Below are positions 10,871 to 27,149 of a DNA stretch of 64,000 nucleotides, in pieces. The stretch covers positions 12,520,001-12,584,000 of the forward strand of contig CM074863.1 of NCBI GenBank assembly GCA_037501455.1, given 5' to 3'. How positions within the stretch are numbered: position 1 is the first letter of the stretch; each line of letters begins with the position of its first letter. The DNA comes from Lantana camara. Lineage: Eukaryota; Streptophyta; Magnoliopsida; Lamiales; Verbenaceae. The translations under genes and the position numbers were made by a program. The notes below the pieces were generated by a model. It was not told the DNA's origin. It worked only from the letters and a program-made list of their open reading frames with translations, and searched no databases.

Positions 10871-11079
10871 GCTGCAAATGAATTATTAAAACAAAAAATA
10901 ATAATAATAAATGAAAGCCTAAAAGCAGAGATGCACACGAAAGCAAAATTGTCGTATTTTTGTAATTTCTTATTTCCATGGAGACCAGACACACTTAATT
11001 ATTGAGATGGTTAGCACATAGCTACCTAATACTCTCATTTCCTCCTCGAATTGCGTAGCATATCAATTCTCAATACTTT

Positions 11080-11640
11080 TGTAGACGAAATTCGAATTCG
11101 AATCTCGTAGTTCAAGTTATAGCTTAAAAACGAAGCAAATTTCAGTCCATATTTGATTTGTTTTTCAGCTATAACTTGAGTTACAGGATTCGGATTTGAA
11201 TTCCGTCTTTTAGGTTGGACTCGTTTTGATGATACAGATCCAATGAACTTAATTTCGTATTTTTTCGATGTTGTTTGAACATCCGACGAAGTAAATTTTA
11301 GTCCATATGACTCATTTACCCTATTTGATTCATTTTTCAGCTGTAACTTGAGCTACGGGATTCGGATTCGAATTCCGTCTTTTTCGTTGGACTCGTTTTG
11401 ACGATTCGGATCCAATGAAACAAACCTCGTATTTTTTCGATGCCGTTTAAACCTCCAATGAAGCAAATTTCAGTCCATATGACCCATTTACCCTATTTGA
11501 TTTGTTTTTCAGCTATAACTTGAGTTATGGGATTCGGATTCGAATTCCGTCTTTGCTGTTGAACTCATTTTGAAGATTCGGATCCAACGAAATAAACTTC
11601 ATATTTTTTCGATATCATTTAGACCTTGAAAAAAACACAT
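11080..11640 (+). repeat. 172-bp tandem repeat, three direct copies plus one inverted fragment
   Basis: CAGCTATAACTTGAG recurs at 11166, 11338 and 11510, an exact 172-bp spacing, each time followed by GGATTCGGATTCGAATTCCG and GGACTCGTTTTGA-type blocks. A partial copy in reverse orientation precedes them at about 11083-11137. The unit contains the palindrome CGGATTCGAATTCCG. There is no coding content. Confidence 0.85.
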
Positions 11641-11688
11641 CAAGTAATTGCATTAAATATAGAAAGAAATGGAAAATAAAATTAAATT

Positions 11689-11864
11689 GGAGTCGTGCCT
11701 CTCATGCACGACTTCAATTAAAATGATTAAAAAATTTTGGAGTCGTGTTTGATCTCCACGACTTCGATTAAAATAATATAAAAAATTGGAGTCGTGGATG
11801 ATATCCGCGACTCCGACATAAATAATATTAAAATAATAGGAGTCGCGGATCTCATCCACGACTT
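11689..11864. repeat. Array of four short hairpins
   Basis: Four palindromes of 26-27 bp lie at 11689-11714, 11739-11764, 11788-11814 and 11839-11864. Each has stems GGAGTCGTG and CACGACT-type, with loops around GATGATATC, and they are spaced by AT-rich linkers of about 24 bp (period about 50 bp). Stem changes are partly compensated: the fourth has AGTCGCGGAT, the third ATCCGCGACT. Confidence 0.85.
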
Positions 11865-12228
11865 ATATTAAAATTTTAAACTTTTCCGAAACGGTATTAT
11901 TTTATTAAATCGGAATAAAAAAGATATTATTTTGGAAAATCTCTCTAGATTGGGTAGATATTTACATATTTACTATTTACAAAGGTACCACTATTAAAAC
12001 TATTATTATTTTTCAAATTTCTTCAGCAAAATAGTAGTGTATACTTGATACTTTTTCAGTCAATTGTGTAGGCTTGACTTGAGTATTTTGGGATGTTTCA
12101 TAACCTAGTTTTGTACCTGGAAAGGAACCTATAGGAATGTAAGTAAACAAATCATATTATAGCTTGAGAAAACAAAAGAATAGATGAAACAAAATTCTAA
12201 TAAAGTGAAGATACTTTAAAATCTTGTT

Positions 12229-15200
12229 TCATATACGAGCGAGAACTTCTAGGAATATAAATAGATAAATTGTACTAATGCTTAAAAAATGGATGAAAAG
12301 CAAAATTGTATGTAAATAAAGACAAAAGTACATACTTGAGCTTCCTTCAACTTCAGTTTGCATGGATAACTTGTCGGATTCAACCATACTTGAACTTCCT
12401 TCAGTTTCAGTTTGCATGGATAACTTGTTGGCTTCAACGAGAGAAGTAACAGTGAAACGATATTCGTTGCCGTAGTGAGACTGTATCATCTTTTTCTTGA
12501 TATGGACAACAAATTCTTTGTGATTTAGACGTTGATTGATGTCACTACAATTAAGTCTCTTATCGTGGCCTAAAGATTATGTGTGTTGTTTGTTAGAAAA
12601 TTACTGAAGATAAATAGTGTAAATTAGAGTTTAATATTATGATTACTTCATCATCCAATCTCATTAGTTCAACCGCAGTAACACCAAGATTGCTTTCTGC
12701 AAGCTCTCCAAACAGGACACCATTAGTTGAGTTATGTTGTCCAAAAGTGTAATAACAAATTTAGCCTTTAAAATTCACCCAAAAAATTTAGTAAGGAAAG
12801 GTTTGAAATGTGATTCAATACTAAAGTATACAAAGATCATGACAAAAGTTGCAAATGATATTCAATTCATATTGTCCTGTTGTACTTTTGAAGCAACTAC
12901 TGCAGGCCATGTACCAGAACTTTTGTTTTTCGTTTGTGATTCTTGCCTCAACTTTAACCCATAATTTATCATCCTACACGCAACAATTTTTTGAGAGTTA
13001 GTCTACATAAAATTAAAGGCAATATAAAAAATGAAAAAATAATTTAAAAAAAAAAACACAAAATTCAAATTCAAAATTTTTTATCATATAAATTGATTTA
13101 TTACAATAAGTACAATATATGGTATCATATTTCTAATTCTTTTACTTTTTCTACAAGATTCAAGCATAAGATTAATAGAAAATATAGTATAATTATTATT
13201 TCGCTATTGCAAATTTGGAATGAAAGAAACTGCCAAACATTACTATAACTATATATGCTAGCATAACAGATATTTTTACACAATTTGCAAATATTACAAG
13301 CTATATATCATTTCAACATACAATATTTAAGGTGATAAAGTTAGACTGGTGACATGTTAAAACTGTATTAAACATGTAAAATAAAATATCTTACTTCATT
13401 GTTAGTTATGACATTTGTAACAAAGCCTATAACTATCAGCAGAAAGCACATTATAAGTATATGTGCTAGTATACCACATAGCCGCACACGATCTGTAAAT
13501 ACTACAAGCTAGATGACCATTTCAACATGCTACATTTAAGATGATAAAGTCAAACTGCTGACATGCTTAAAATGTAGTAAAAATGTAAAATGAAACAACT
13601 TACTGTGGTGTTAGTTATGACATTTGTAACAGATGAGAAATTATCGTGTGAAATTGTTAATTCTGCAGTGGATTGTTGTAGATATCTCTTCTCTCGAACC
13701 AATTCAGATAGAAATTGATGATTTTTTGTTCGCCTATTTGTGGTTTTAAAAAAATGATATCTAAATGTTAACAAATGGATATGAAATAAAACCTATTTGT
13801 GGTTTTGAAAAATTGATATCTAAATGTTAACAAATGGATATGGAATAAACAGAAAAATCTAATATAAAAAGGAAAAGAAAGATACCAAGAGATTCGGTAT
13901 GATGGATTGAGAATAATATTTGCAGAGCTTTTTGTTGCGAGCAAAGTTCCCGAATACACATAATTTTAGTTCATATAAGTGGCATATTGTCTTTATCATA
14001 TGTACAATATTGTATGTATTTCATATAAAATATTTAATAAAAGTATTGTAAGTTCAAAGATACGTATTCACATTGTACAACATTGTATTTTGTTGTAATT
14101 TGGCTTTTGCCCATATAATTAAAAAGTTCCGTTAAGCGATGGATTACGGAACTGGGAAAACTCAATAAATTATTTTTAGTTGGGTAAATTCTCTAATATT
14201 AAAAGCTTAAGTTTATAATTGTGTTAATATCAAGCATCATAAAATATTTATATATGAAGTGAAAAACATATCACATTTGATAAAGGATAAGCTTCTATGG
14301 ATATTAGTTTAGGAACATAGGTTTGAAATCAGAAACACGTAATCTAGTAGCTGCAATTATAGGTATTTTTTCTGTTGTAATAAGGATATCTACTCCCTCA
14401 GTGAAAATCACCTTGTTCCATAAACTCAGCAGCATTGGTCTTTTCCTGTATATAAGAATATATTCCAAAAAGATTAACTACTAAATTATTTAGTTTAGTT
14501 TGAAATATAGTATAAATGAAAAAATCTTACTCATCATTAATAACAATAAGCTCCTGAACAGTCGAATTTCCGAAGCTTGTCTCAACAGTTTTTTGGTAAA
14601 GTTTGTCAATGACAATAGCCAGAATATCTGTGATACAATAATATGTTAATTAATCTAGCATATAAATAACGAAAATACGGTATTTATAAAAAATGGTTGT
14701 ACAAACATACCGATCAGAGTTCTGATATTCACGAAAAGTGGGATGTCGGAAAATTTAGTGAATTGTGGTGCTCCGAGTTCTTTAGGCAACGCATCATGAG
14801 TCGCAGGCGAATGGCAGTAGTTCTACTTATAACCCATTGGAACATATTTGGAACTATTCGTTGTCGGGGTTCTACAAATTGAACTCTAGCATTAGACATA
14901 TAATATGTCTGTTGAAATTGAAGAACATCCTTCATTGAGTTCACGTCTTGATCATATATTATGGCTCGTACTTGGGTTTCCTAAATAAAATTTCAAATAA
15001 ATCAGTGAGATAAATAGCAATACATATTTTTTCATGTTGAATAGTAACAATAATTTTTCAAAAAATAAATAAATATTATTTAAAGACTGAATATACATAA
15101 ATCTTTGTCAATAAATATGAACTTCTAAGACCTTTTTGTACTTTTTTTAGCCTGCCGAGGGCTAAGCTTCCGCATTACCAGAACTCTTGTTGTCCAATTC

Positions 15201-15250
15201 CTAATGGCTGGTGTAATCTCAGCAATAGGGAGAACAGATCGATGCATCTT
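12229..15250 (-). CDS. RPA70-like single-stranded DNA-binding protein, multi-exon, Helitron-associated
   Basis: Exons are recognised by translation. About 15250-15125 gives MHRSVLPIAEITPAIRNW, the usual start of plant RPA-like OB folds. About 14975-14729 gives VRAIIYDQDVNSM and TYYMSNARVQFVEP. About 14640-14528 gives ILAIVIDKLYQKTVET. About 14450-14330 gives LWNKVIFTEGVDIL. About 12965-12740 gives KVEARITNEKQKFWYMACSS, the C-terminal zinc-ribbon region with CSSC and CNFC pairs. About 12720-12640 gives LFGELAESNLGVTAVELM. The last exon ends near 12229 and carries a duplicated KLSMQTE-EGSSSM segment. Exon ends are approximate, and one weak exon near 13735-13615 is uncertain. RPA-like genes are frequent passengers of plant Helitrons and may bind single-stranded intermediates. 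I saw no clear inactivating stop in the well-conserved exons, but a complete splice model was not proven. Confidence 0.62.
13330..13860. repeat. Two duplications within the RPA-like gene's introns
   Basis: A block ending TTAGTTATGACATTTGTAAC occurs near 13402 and 13611, period about 209 bp, with shared TACAAGCTA and CATTTCAACAT segments. A second, 63-bp duplication around ATATCTAAATGTTAACAAAT lies at 13755-13850. Confidence 0.7.
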
Positions 15251-15280
15251 TGAATCTTTAAGTTATGGATGTCATAAAAA

Positions 15281-15461
15281 AAATAAATATATCATCTTTT
15301 ATTCAACAATAAATACTACAAAACATTGCAACTACATGCAGAAACAATGATATAACAATAGTCGTTATAATTATAAAATAAATATATCAAATTTTATTTA
15401 ATAATAGATACTACAAAACATTGCAGTTACATGCAGAGGAACAATGATATAACAATAGTCG

Positions 15462-15498
<37 letters not shown>
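15281..15498. repeat. 95-bp tandem duplication and (TA)n tract
   Basis: AAATAAATATATCA recurs at 15281 and 15376, and each copy ends in GATATAACAATAGTCGTTAT. The second copy runs into a TA microsatellite at about 15464-15498. This lies in the spacer between the RPA-like and helicase parts of the Helitron. Confidence 0.8.
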
Positions 15499-15504
<6 letters not shown>

Positions 15505-15956
15505 GAAAAAGAGAGACAAAAGTTAACAAAAAAAATTATAATATCTAGGAAGAAGAAATAATAACATGAAATAAAAAATGAAGTAATTCTTATTATTTAA
15601 CAAATAGACAACAACTACAAAAATTATATTTTACGTAATACTATTTTCTATAAATAATTAAAATTTTCACGAGATAAAATTATTGAGCTAAATATAAAGC
15701 ATAATAGAAAATAAGAATACTGTCGAAATTAATAAAAGTAATTTCATAATATTAGCAAATCTGAAATGAAATAAAAAAATTTATTTGAAGAGCGGAAAAT
15801 TTTATAACCTGATTTTTGCTATAGCTTTATCTTAAATGAGAACACCCGAATCATTTTTTTAAGCTAGGAAATATATGCATTTATGAATAATCTCTGTTTT
15901 TTTTTTTCCCTTTTTGGCTAATCTCCCCCACCTTTCTTTTATCTATAACATTGTTT

Positions 15957-18058
15957 TTATAACAGTTGTTTGTAGAAAAGAGCTTCTTCAAGTTCCTTGA
16001 GGATTTTACTTTTGATTTGCAAGCTGTAATATTTTTTTGTAAACAATATTCCTAGTAATATCAATAGCTTTGTCTTCAACAGTTGGAGGATGTATAAGAA
16101 CTTTAACAGATGATCCAATCTTTGCTCGAGAAAAAGCAACATATAATTGGCCTTGACTAAAAACAGGTTATCGCAAGTAGATACCAACAAAATCTAAAGT
16201 TTGCCCTTGTGCTTTGTTTATAGTCATTGCAAAACAAGGCTTAACTGGAAATCGAGTTCTTGTGAATGGAACAGGACATTTGAGCTTGTCAAAAGATTCT
16301 GAAGGTATTCTAGGAATAAAGGAATCCTTTCCTTTAAAATGTCCAGTTGCAATCTCTGCATGGATGACCTTTTCCCCTAAGCTATGACAAATTAATCATG
16401 TTCCATTGCAAAGTCCTTCTATAGGATTAATATTCTGAGTAACATAATTTGGCAACCGACTTTTAAGGTCAATATATGTGGCGGTAGACCACCTGTTGTG
16501 ATGGAATTCAAGAAATCCTCATATTGACCTTGATGTGATGGATCTCATTCCTTATCAAGACTAACATAAAGCTTTGGTTCACCAGGAAAATTTTCAATCA
16601 GGATTTGATTTATTTCATCAACACAATCATTCTTGGGGTGCTAGAATTGATCTATTGATTATTGAAGAGGGATCACTCAAAAAGAGATCTAGACTTGGAA
16701 AGACTAATTCAATTAGGCTATTCAATGACCTATGACTATCAACAAAAGGTAAAATCATATCATCTGGAATACGTATTTTATCATCAGAAACATAAGGTTC
16801 TATACCATTTCCTATTCTTAACAAAAAATCTGTAAATAATGTATCTTGCTTGGCATGCATATTTTCTTTCAAAACTAACCTCCGGATAAAACAAGCTAAT
16901 TGAGAACTTACAAAACTTGCATCAATCATATGTTTTTTTTTTCCTCCAACAACAAAATGTGCAATTTGTCTGTAATCAACACAAAAAACGACCACTTTTC
17001 TTTCGAAAGGGATTGTACAACCAGTAAGATCTTGCAAAATATCATCTAAAGCCTCAATCAATTGTTGCCTAGCCATCGATATTTCATCCCAAATAATCAA
17101 TTTAGCACTTAATAAATAATTTGGCAAGTCCAGTCCATTTACTAATCTTGCATTTTGTTTTTCCATCTATATCTATAGGAATTTTAAACCTGGAATGCGC
17201 AGTCCGACCACCTGGTAAAAGTGCAGCAGCTACGCTTGATGTTGCCACAGCAAGTGCTATGTTGCCTTTTGATCTCACATCAGCCAAAAGAGCTCGATAC
17301 AAGAAAGTTTTTCCACTTCCTCCTCGACCATCCACAAAGAAAATACCGGATGCATTCGAATATATTTTTTCTGTTATAGTATTAAATGCAAGCCTTTGGT
17401 CATCATTTAATGTTTTAATTGCAAGTAAATCGGCCTCAGGTATTTCAATATCTTTTTCACGGTTGAGTTCTTTGACACACTTATCTATTTCAGAGGAAGG
17501 TGTAGAAAACAAAGTAAGACCAAATTCTTTTAAAGATCTACCTAATGTTTATAAGAATTCATTAATTCCTTCCAAGGTCTTAACTTCTATTTCGTGATCA
17601 GACATAAATTGGCATCGATTGAAGTCTTCAGACATAGATTTTTTGAACTTTAGCCACAACTTTTTAGGATTGGCCGGAGAACAATATACCAAAATAGTTG
17701 AAAATAATCTTCTTAAACTGTATGACATTTGATATTGAGAAGCTTCTTCAAGGCATTGTTCTAAAGAATCATCTGAATCTAATAGTCCCAGATTTGCAAC
17801 TGCATCACAGAATATGTCATAATATACACCATTAAATGTTTTCAAAGAGTCAAAAGATGTTGGTCCTCTAATGTTTTGCAAAAGAACTCTCAAATAATAC
17901 CTTTTACCCTCTATAGGACTTGCATTCACAGTTCTGCCAATTACAGTGCCACGTTTTCTAGGTGACCAAAACTTATCTTTTGCATTCCAAACAAAATATT
18001 GGGGGAACTCCCTATACAAAAGATTCAAACGTTTTGCTCTTTTATCATGAGCATTCAT
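15957..18058 (-). pseudogene. Helitron PIF1-like helicase domain, broken
   Basis: On the minus strand, 18058-17549 gives the region before the helicase (FPQYFVWNAKDKFW, RYYLRVLLQNIRGPTSF, C-terminal to Rep). 17512-17102 carries the Walker A loop DGRGGSGKTFLYRALLADVR and the following SSVAAALLPGGRTAHSRF. 17166-16627 has Walker B (LIIWDEISMA) and the next motif as VVVFCVDYRQIAHFVVGG, where the family usually has GGDFRQ. The remaining C-terminal part (about 16620-15957) is recognisable, for instance LPPHILTLKVGCQIMLL, but is interrupted by stops. The family unwinds DNA 5' to 3' during rolling-circle transposition. The frame shift between 17102 and 17166 and the altered motif III argue against activity. 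Confidence 0.85.
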
Positions 18059-18240
18059 GTCAAAGAATTATGTGAGCATTTTTTTTTATGACATTGGATT
18101 AGAAACTATTTGTTCCAAGCTTTGTGAACATTTAAACAATACATACTGATAGCTTGCAAAGTGCAATTATAAACTTATAATAGAAGGATGTATCTCACTC
18201 ACGGAAAAACCAAAAAGCCTCCAAGCTGATTCGGGAACTG

Positions 18241-19330
18241 CTATCCACCTTCCTGATTGAAATTGTTTGATTTCATCGGGACTAGTAGAAGAAGTATTTT
18301 CAACAAGGTTATAAGTAACTCGATCATGTCCCTTATATATATATACTTATACAGGTATTTTACTAATTTGATATCAGAGCAAATTTCAACATTAATATGA
18401 CAATCAAATTTTGTCAGAAGATAAGGGCAGTATGGAACAACCCAATGATTATCAAGTATTTTCTTTCTTACCAAAACATTCTTCCCATCATTCCTTCGTC
18501 TGTAATTAGGATAGGCATTTTTTCCATGAGATGTTATATCACAAAATTCTTTAGGATAATGATTTTTACATTTTCCATCTCTCATGCATACGTCATTTTT
18601 ATTAAGCTGACCAGAAGAACCGTGCATCATGTGTTTAACAACTAATGAATAAAGATAGGGTTGTTTGATCTTATCAGGCAATTCTGCACTTATAAATCTG
18701 TCATATGCATCAGGGGATCTTATTTTATACCTATCTTTCATTATTAGTAACAAATGTGCACGAGGGAGGCCTCTTTTTTGAAATTCAAGGACATAAGTAT
18801 ACGCAGCAACCTCACCAAAGATCTTTTTATTTATCAGCTCGTCCTTGAGTTCTTCAAGTCTTGCCCTAAAAGCTCGAACTAATAAATCTGGTCTATTTTG
18901 GGGTATATCATGGTTAAGTTTTTTAGTGATCACTTCTGGCCAACTAGGATTGCAAGTCATTGTCAAAAAAATATCCGATTTTCCATATTTTTGAACTAAA
19001 GTCATTGCATCTATATATCTCTTATGCATATCTCTAGGACCTCCTATAAACGATGCTGGCAAGAAAATACGTTAACCAATTTTCTTTGGATCATTTTCAT
19101 CATATATCCCTAAACTATCTATTATACCTTAAAGTGATTCTGTCCTTGCACTTTTTTGTCTTTGCTCAACACGAAAGTATTCAAGTCGTTTTGTTTCAAC
19201 TTTGATGTACATGTCATTTAAGTACTGTTGAACTAACCTATTAGAATGCAATAGCGTAGACCTATCATCTGACCGCATTTGAAGTTTATAGCAATAATCG
19301 CGATTTAGGACTTTTTCTAATACCTGTATG
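18241..19330 (-). pseudogene. Helitron Rep (HUH endonuclease) domain, catalytic motif altered
   Basis: The minus-strand reading gives FIGGPRDMHKRYIDAM, DIFLTMTCNPSWPEV, KRGLPRAHLLLIM and VVKHMMHG, then CPYLLTKFDCHINVEICSD and KYLYKYIY. These are the conserved blocks of Helitron Rep. In active elements the GLP segment is followed by His-Ala-His, the metal-binding HUH motif. Here the first His is Arg: codon CGT at 18760-18762 on the complement, one transition from CAT. The second His (18754-18756) remains. Upstream there is an in-frame TAA just before RIFLPASF (about 19070-19075). Tyrosines of the nicking motif are still present in the KYLYKYIY block. The domain nicks and joins DNA ends at transposition; this copy should not. 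Confidence 0.85.
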
Positions 19331-19399
19331 TATAAGAGAAATTATCAATAAAAAAACATTTTAAATAGAAAAAAGGAAAAATATCCATCAAATGGACGA

Positions 19400-20868
19400 G
19401 TTATATGCCTTCTGCTTCAGCAAGCAACAAATCATCCGCTGAAGAAGCACATGTAGGATCAGCTAAATATTCGCTATCATAAGATCTTAGTCTTTTTTTC
19501 CTGGCAATCATTTCTGATGGTTTTTTGGGTGGTATACCTACATGTCATCTAAGTTGTCCAAAAGGAAATAGCAAAGGATATTATAATGGATCATAGTATC
19601 CATAATAATATTCAACTTTTTGACTTCGGCCTGATTTTGTATAGACTCTAATATCTCGAGACTGAGATTCTCCAGGATTATCAGAATCTTTCCAAATAGT
19701 TGCAACTTGCTCAACTGTTGGTATATTGTATGTTCGTTGATCTAAAGCAGGGTTAGCTCTAATAACTATCTTACATTCATGTAAATTAGCTTTCTCTCTT
19801 AAACTCTGGAAAAATTTTAAATATGGATTTACCTCTAAAAGTTTCATAATCATCAAAATTAGTTCCCTTTCCAATTTATCAGACACTGCTAAACGGTTGG
19901 CAACCTCATTTTCCACATCATGAAAATAAAGTTGTAAATTCGTTTTGTTGCCTTCAGAAGGGATGAGGTCATTAATAAAGTGATAAACTTGTTCCTGGAC
20001 TCTAAAAGTGTAAATGTTCTTATGATTATGACAAAGTTCTTTATCATATGTAACTCCAAAAGAAGTGAAGGCAAAAGTATTTGTTATATGTACAAGAGTG
20101 AGCCGTAAAATGTAAACAAAGTTGAGAACTACCAAGAAATAAATCTCGCAACTCATCGGGAACATCAGTTGTAGAAAGAGATAGTTGGCCGTTTGAGCAA
20201 CAAAAACCTGGTGGTTCTCAATGGAATCTAGCTGCACCAAAATGTACGCAAGGGAGTGCATTAGGTAAGCATCAAGGATGACCACTGATATCTAAAAGCC
20301 GATGAAGACCAAATAATTTGGAATTTGAGGAGTTTGTGTCCCCAATGATTGAGAGATTCTCAACCTAACTCACTTTGAGGTCCAAAAGTTTAAAAAATGA
20401 AGAAAATCATAATTAGAATAGAATACTACCAAAAAATTAGTAAAAGAAGTTATAAAGTACTTGTTTATAAAGTCTTAATTTATTAGCATCTGTAAGTTTG
20501 GTGTCATTATCTCCAAGAAGTTCATAATATATCGGGATATCTATCAAAGCTGAATCAGTAAGTACGGACGAGTTAAGCAACTCAATTTCCAGTCCAACAT
20601 CCATTTCATTAGAATCCTCAGGCACACAAATACTTTCTGCACCACGTATGTTAGACGGGCCAGCAGTGTGTTCACAATTAGAAATCCCCAAAGAAGCAAC
20701 CTCAGCTGCCAATAATTTCCTAAGTGAGGTTTTTCCTGATTGAGAACAGGTCTTTAACTCTTCGGTTTTTTCAATTGATAGTCTACGATACGCCTCAGAC
20801 CTTCTTTCAATATGTTGATTATGATTATATATTTTACCACTGAAGGCATTTTCATTCTGATAAGCCAT
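19400..20868 (-). pseudogene. Helitron N-terminal region
   Basis: Two open segments are seen. The 5' one (20868-20437) is a 143-residue hydrophilic leader beginning MAYQNENAFSG. The second (20285-19581) contains TNTFAFTSFGVTYDKELC, FRVQEQVYHFINDLIPSEGN, LQLYFHDVENEVANR, PALDQRTYNIPTVEQVATIW and DIRVYTKSGRSQKVEYYYG. All are standard segments upstream of Rep in plant Helitrons. The first part of the second segment reads as hydrophobic residues unlike the family and is probably out of frame. A splice or frame break separates the two segments. Function of this region is poorly known in the family. Confidence 0.8.
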
Positions 20869-20869
20869 G

Positions 20870-24392
<3,523 letters not shown>

Positions 24393-24640
24393 TCTATATA
24401 TCTTATAAAAGCACGAATAGTTTCTTACAAAATACGGATCGCCTAAAATATCCTCACAATAATTATTTCAATAATTATTAGTCAAGGATAATGATGTAAA
24501 TACATGTTATAGATTATTAATTAATTATATTTAAAAAGCACATATTAACATAAAATAGGACTCTTTGTAGAAGTAAAATTTCTCCAACTTACCTAGAAAA
24601 GATATATAGTTCAACAAGGATTGTTTTAATATTACTATAT

Positions 24641-25640
24641 TAATTAATTGTATTCAAATTTTATATTATAAGTTGTCTATTTTTTTAATTTTAAGGCCTA
24701 TAATTTAAAATGTTATAATAAGATATATCTAATGAATTGAAAAAACAACAAATTGATTCACTTTATTTTAATAAATTTTTGTAATTATGTAAAATAAAAT
24801 ATTATTTAGATAAGTTACATAAAATAATTTTCAATAAATCAAGCATAATGTAAGTCTAATTATATAAGTCCATAGTTCTATTTATCTAAATCAATAAACT
24901 TTCTTAAAATATAATCATATTATAATTCTATAAATTTATCTAATTAACAAAATAATATAATTTAATGATTTATATAAAATATTTTTCAATAAATTAATTA
25001 ATCCTAATGTAATATTTTTAATTAACTAATACTAATATAATTTTAATTATTTAAACCTAATTAACCATATAATCTTCCTTTAGTTTATATGATAAAATAT
25101 AAACTAAATACTTCAAAGCACGAATAGCGTTTTTGGTTTCTTAATTCTATAATTTTAATTAATTGTATTCAAATTTTATAATATAAGTTGCCTGTTTTTT
25201 AATTTTGAGGCCTATAATTTAAAATTTTATAATGAGATATATCTAATGAATTGAAAAACAACAAATTGATTCACTTTATAAAATTTTGTAATTATGTAAA
25301 ATAAAATATTATTTAAATAAGTTACATAGAATAACTTTCAAGAAATCAATCATAATGTAAGTCTAATTATATAAGTCCATAGTTCTAATTATCTAAATCC
25401 ATATCTTAAATTATAATCATATTATAATTCTATAAACTTATCTAATTAACAAAATAATATAATTTATGATTTACATAAAATATTTTTCAATAAATTAATT
25501 AATCCTAATGTAATAATTTTTATAACTAATACTAATATAATTTTAATTATCTAAATCCAACTAACCATATAATCTTCCTTTAGTTTATATGATACTTCAA
25601 AACACAAATAGCGTTTTTGGTTTCTTAATTCTACAATTTA
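24641..25640 (+). repeat. 515-bp tandem duplication
   Basis: TAATTAATTGTATTCAAATT starts copies at 24641 and 25156. Each continues through GGCCTATAATTTAAAATTTT-type and CATAATGTAAGTCTAATTAT blocks. Each unit also holds a GCACGAATAG motif related to the element's 5' end (24411, 25117, and a mutated one near 25595). Confidence 0.85.
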
Positions 25641-27149
25641 GAATTGTAGGTTCTCAGACCAAAGTTACTTTAAATTAAGAATACTAAGAAAACTCAATAT
25701 GTGTGCATATAAAAATAAGATATAAACTAATTTTATACATAATTTTTACAATATTCGATTAAACATTTATATAAATATACTCTTTTAATTATTTCTACTA
25801 TATATATAAAATCAATTATAAAAAATAAACATAAATCTGAATAATACTCACTAGAAGAATACAAATAAAAAAATAGAATGCAAGATCAAATGACAAAGAG
25901 AATATAAAAAATAGATAAATTAAATAAAAAAGAGATAAAGAATAGTTGGTTAAAAAAAAGAATTACTTGATTTTAATGTATATGCATACGCATACCAAAT
26001 TTAAGAACGACTGTGAAATATCTTTAGAAATATATGTGAGAATTAATAAAGCGTAATGGTAACAAAATTTTGAAGATTAGATTAAAAATTTCAAAATGTT
26101 AGATTTGGTGTGAGTTCAAGAAACGATATGAAATTTTTTTTAATTTAATCTAAATGAGATTGATCCAATAGTTATCAATTTATTTTTACATTCTCCAAAG
26201 TAGCAATATACAACTTATTGACCGAATCAAAATTTGAAGTACATTTTGACTTGGGATCATTGCCCAGAAACAATGGTTCTTGAATAGTTTTCAATGTGCT
26301 CGAAAAGCAAAAAAAAAACAAAAATACAAAGAATTTCTAAAGCATTATGCATGATACACACAAGGTAAATATTCAAATGATTTGGAGGAAGAATTGAGGG
26401 CAGAATATAATAAACTATTGCAACAAAAAGAGATTATTTGGTTTAAGAGTTGAGAATTAATTGGCTCAAATTTAGGGATAAACAAACAAGTTTCTTTCAT
26501 CTGTCAGCCATAATGAGAAGAAGAAAGAATCAGATGAATGCTCTGAAAATAGACAATGAATGAGCAACCAACAAAGATTATCGGGTGTTTATTTGTCTAA
26601 TTTCAAAAATTAATGCTCGACAAAAATAAACGAGTTTTAGCCAATTACGTTGTGCAGCATATTGCTCAAAATAATCACCAAGATGATTATACTTCGTTTA
26701 AACCGTATATTAAAAAAATTGCGGGATCAAACTAGAATAGCTTCATTCCCGACCAAGGCACCTATTACAATATTTTGATGTCTGAATAAGTGTTACGCTA
26801 CATCACTCCAACGATAAAAAAGGGGCATGGTGCTGAAATTGAATATTGAAACAGCGTACGAAAAAACCCAGTGGAATTTCTAAAAAGACTTTTAACTTTC
26901 TTCAAATTCCCGACGAAAATCATCAATATCATTATGAGCAGAATGTAGCGGATACAATCGGAGATTCTATAGAATGGTGAACCAACGGAGGTTGTACGGA
27001 TGTGTGGCATTAGATAAGGTAATCACGTTCGTTTTATTTGTTTGTAATATGTATGGAACAACTTACATATATAATTGAAGAGACCATTTCGGCCGGACCT
27101 GGAAGCCAATTATGGGATATTAGTGAAGCTCTTACATGATCTCACACTT

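Larger units (their letters stand above)
12229..20868 (-). mobile_element. Decayed autonomous Helitron, coding core
   Basis: Read on the minus strand, the order is N-terminal region (20868-19400), Rep nuclease (19330-18241), PIF1-like helicase (18058-15957) and an RPA70-like gene (15250-12229). This is the composition of autonomous plant Helitrons, which transpose by rolling-circle replication. Stops and frame breaks interrupt Rep and helicase. I could not find convincing 5' TC and 3' CTRR-hairpin ends, so the limits given are those of the recognised coding sequence. Confidence 0.88.
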
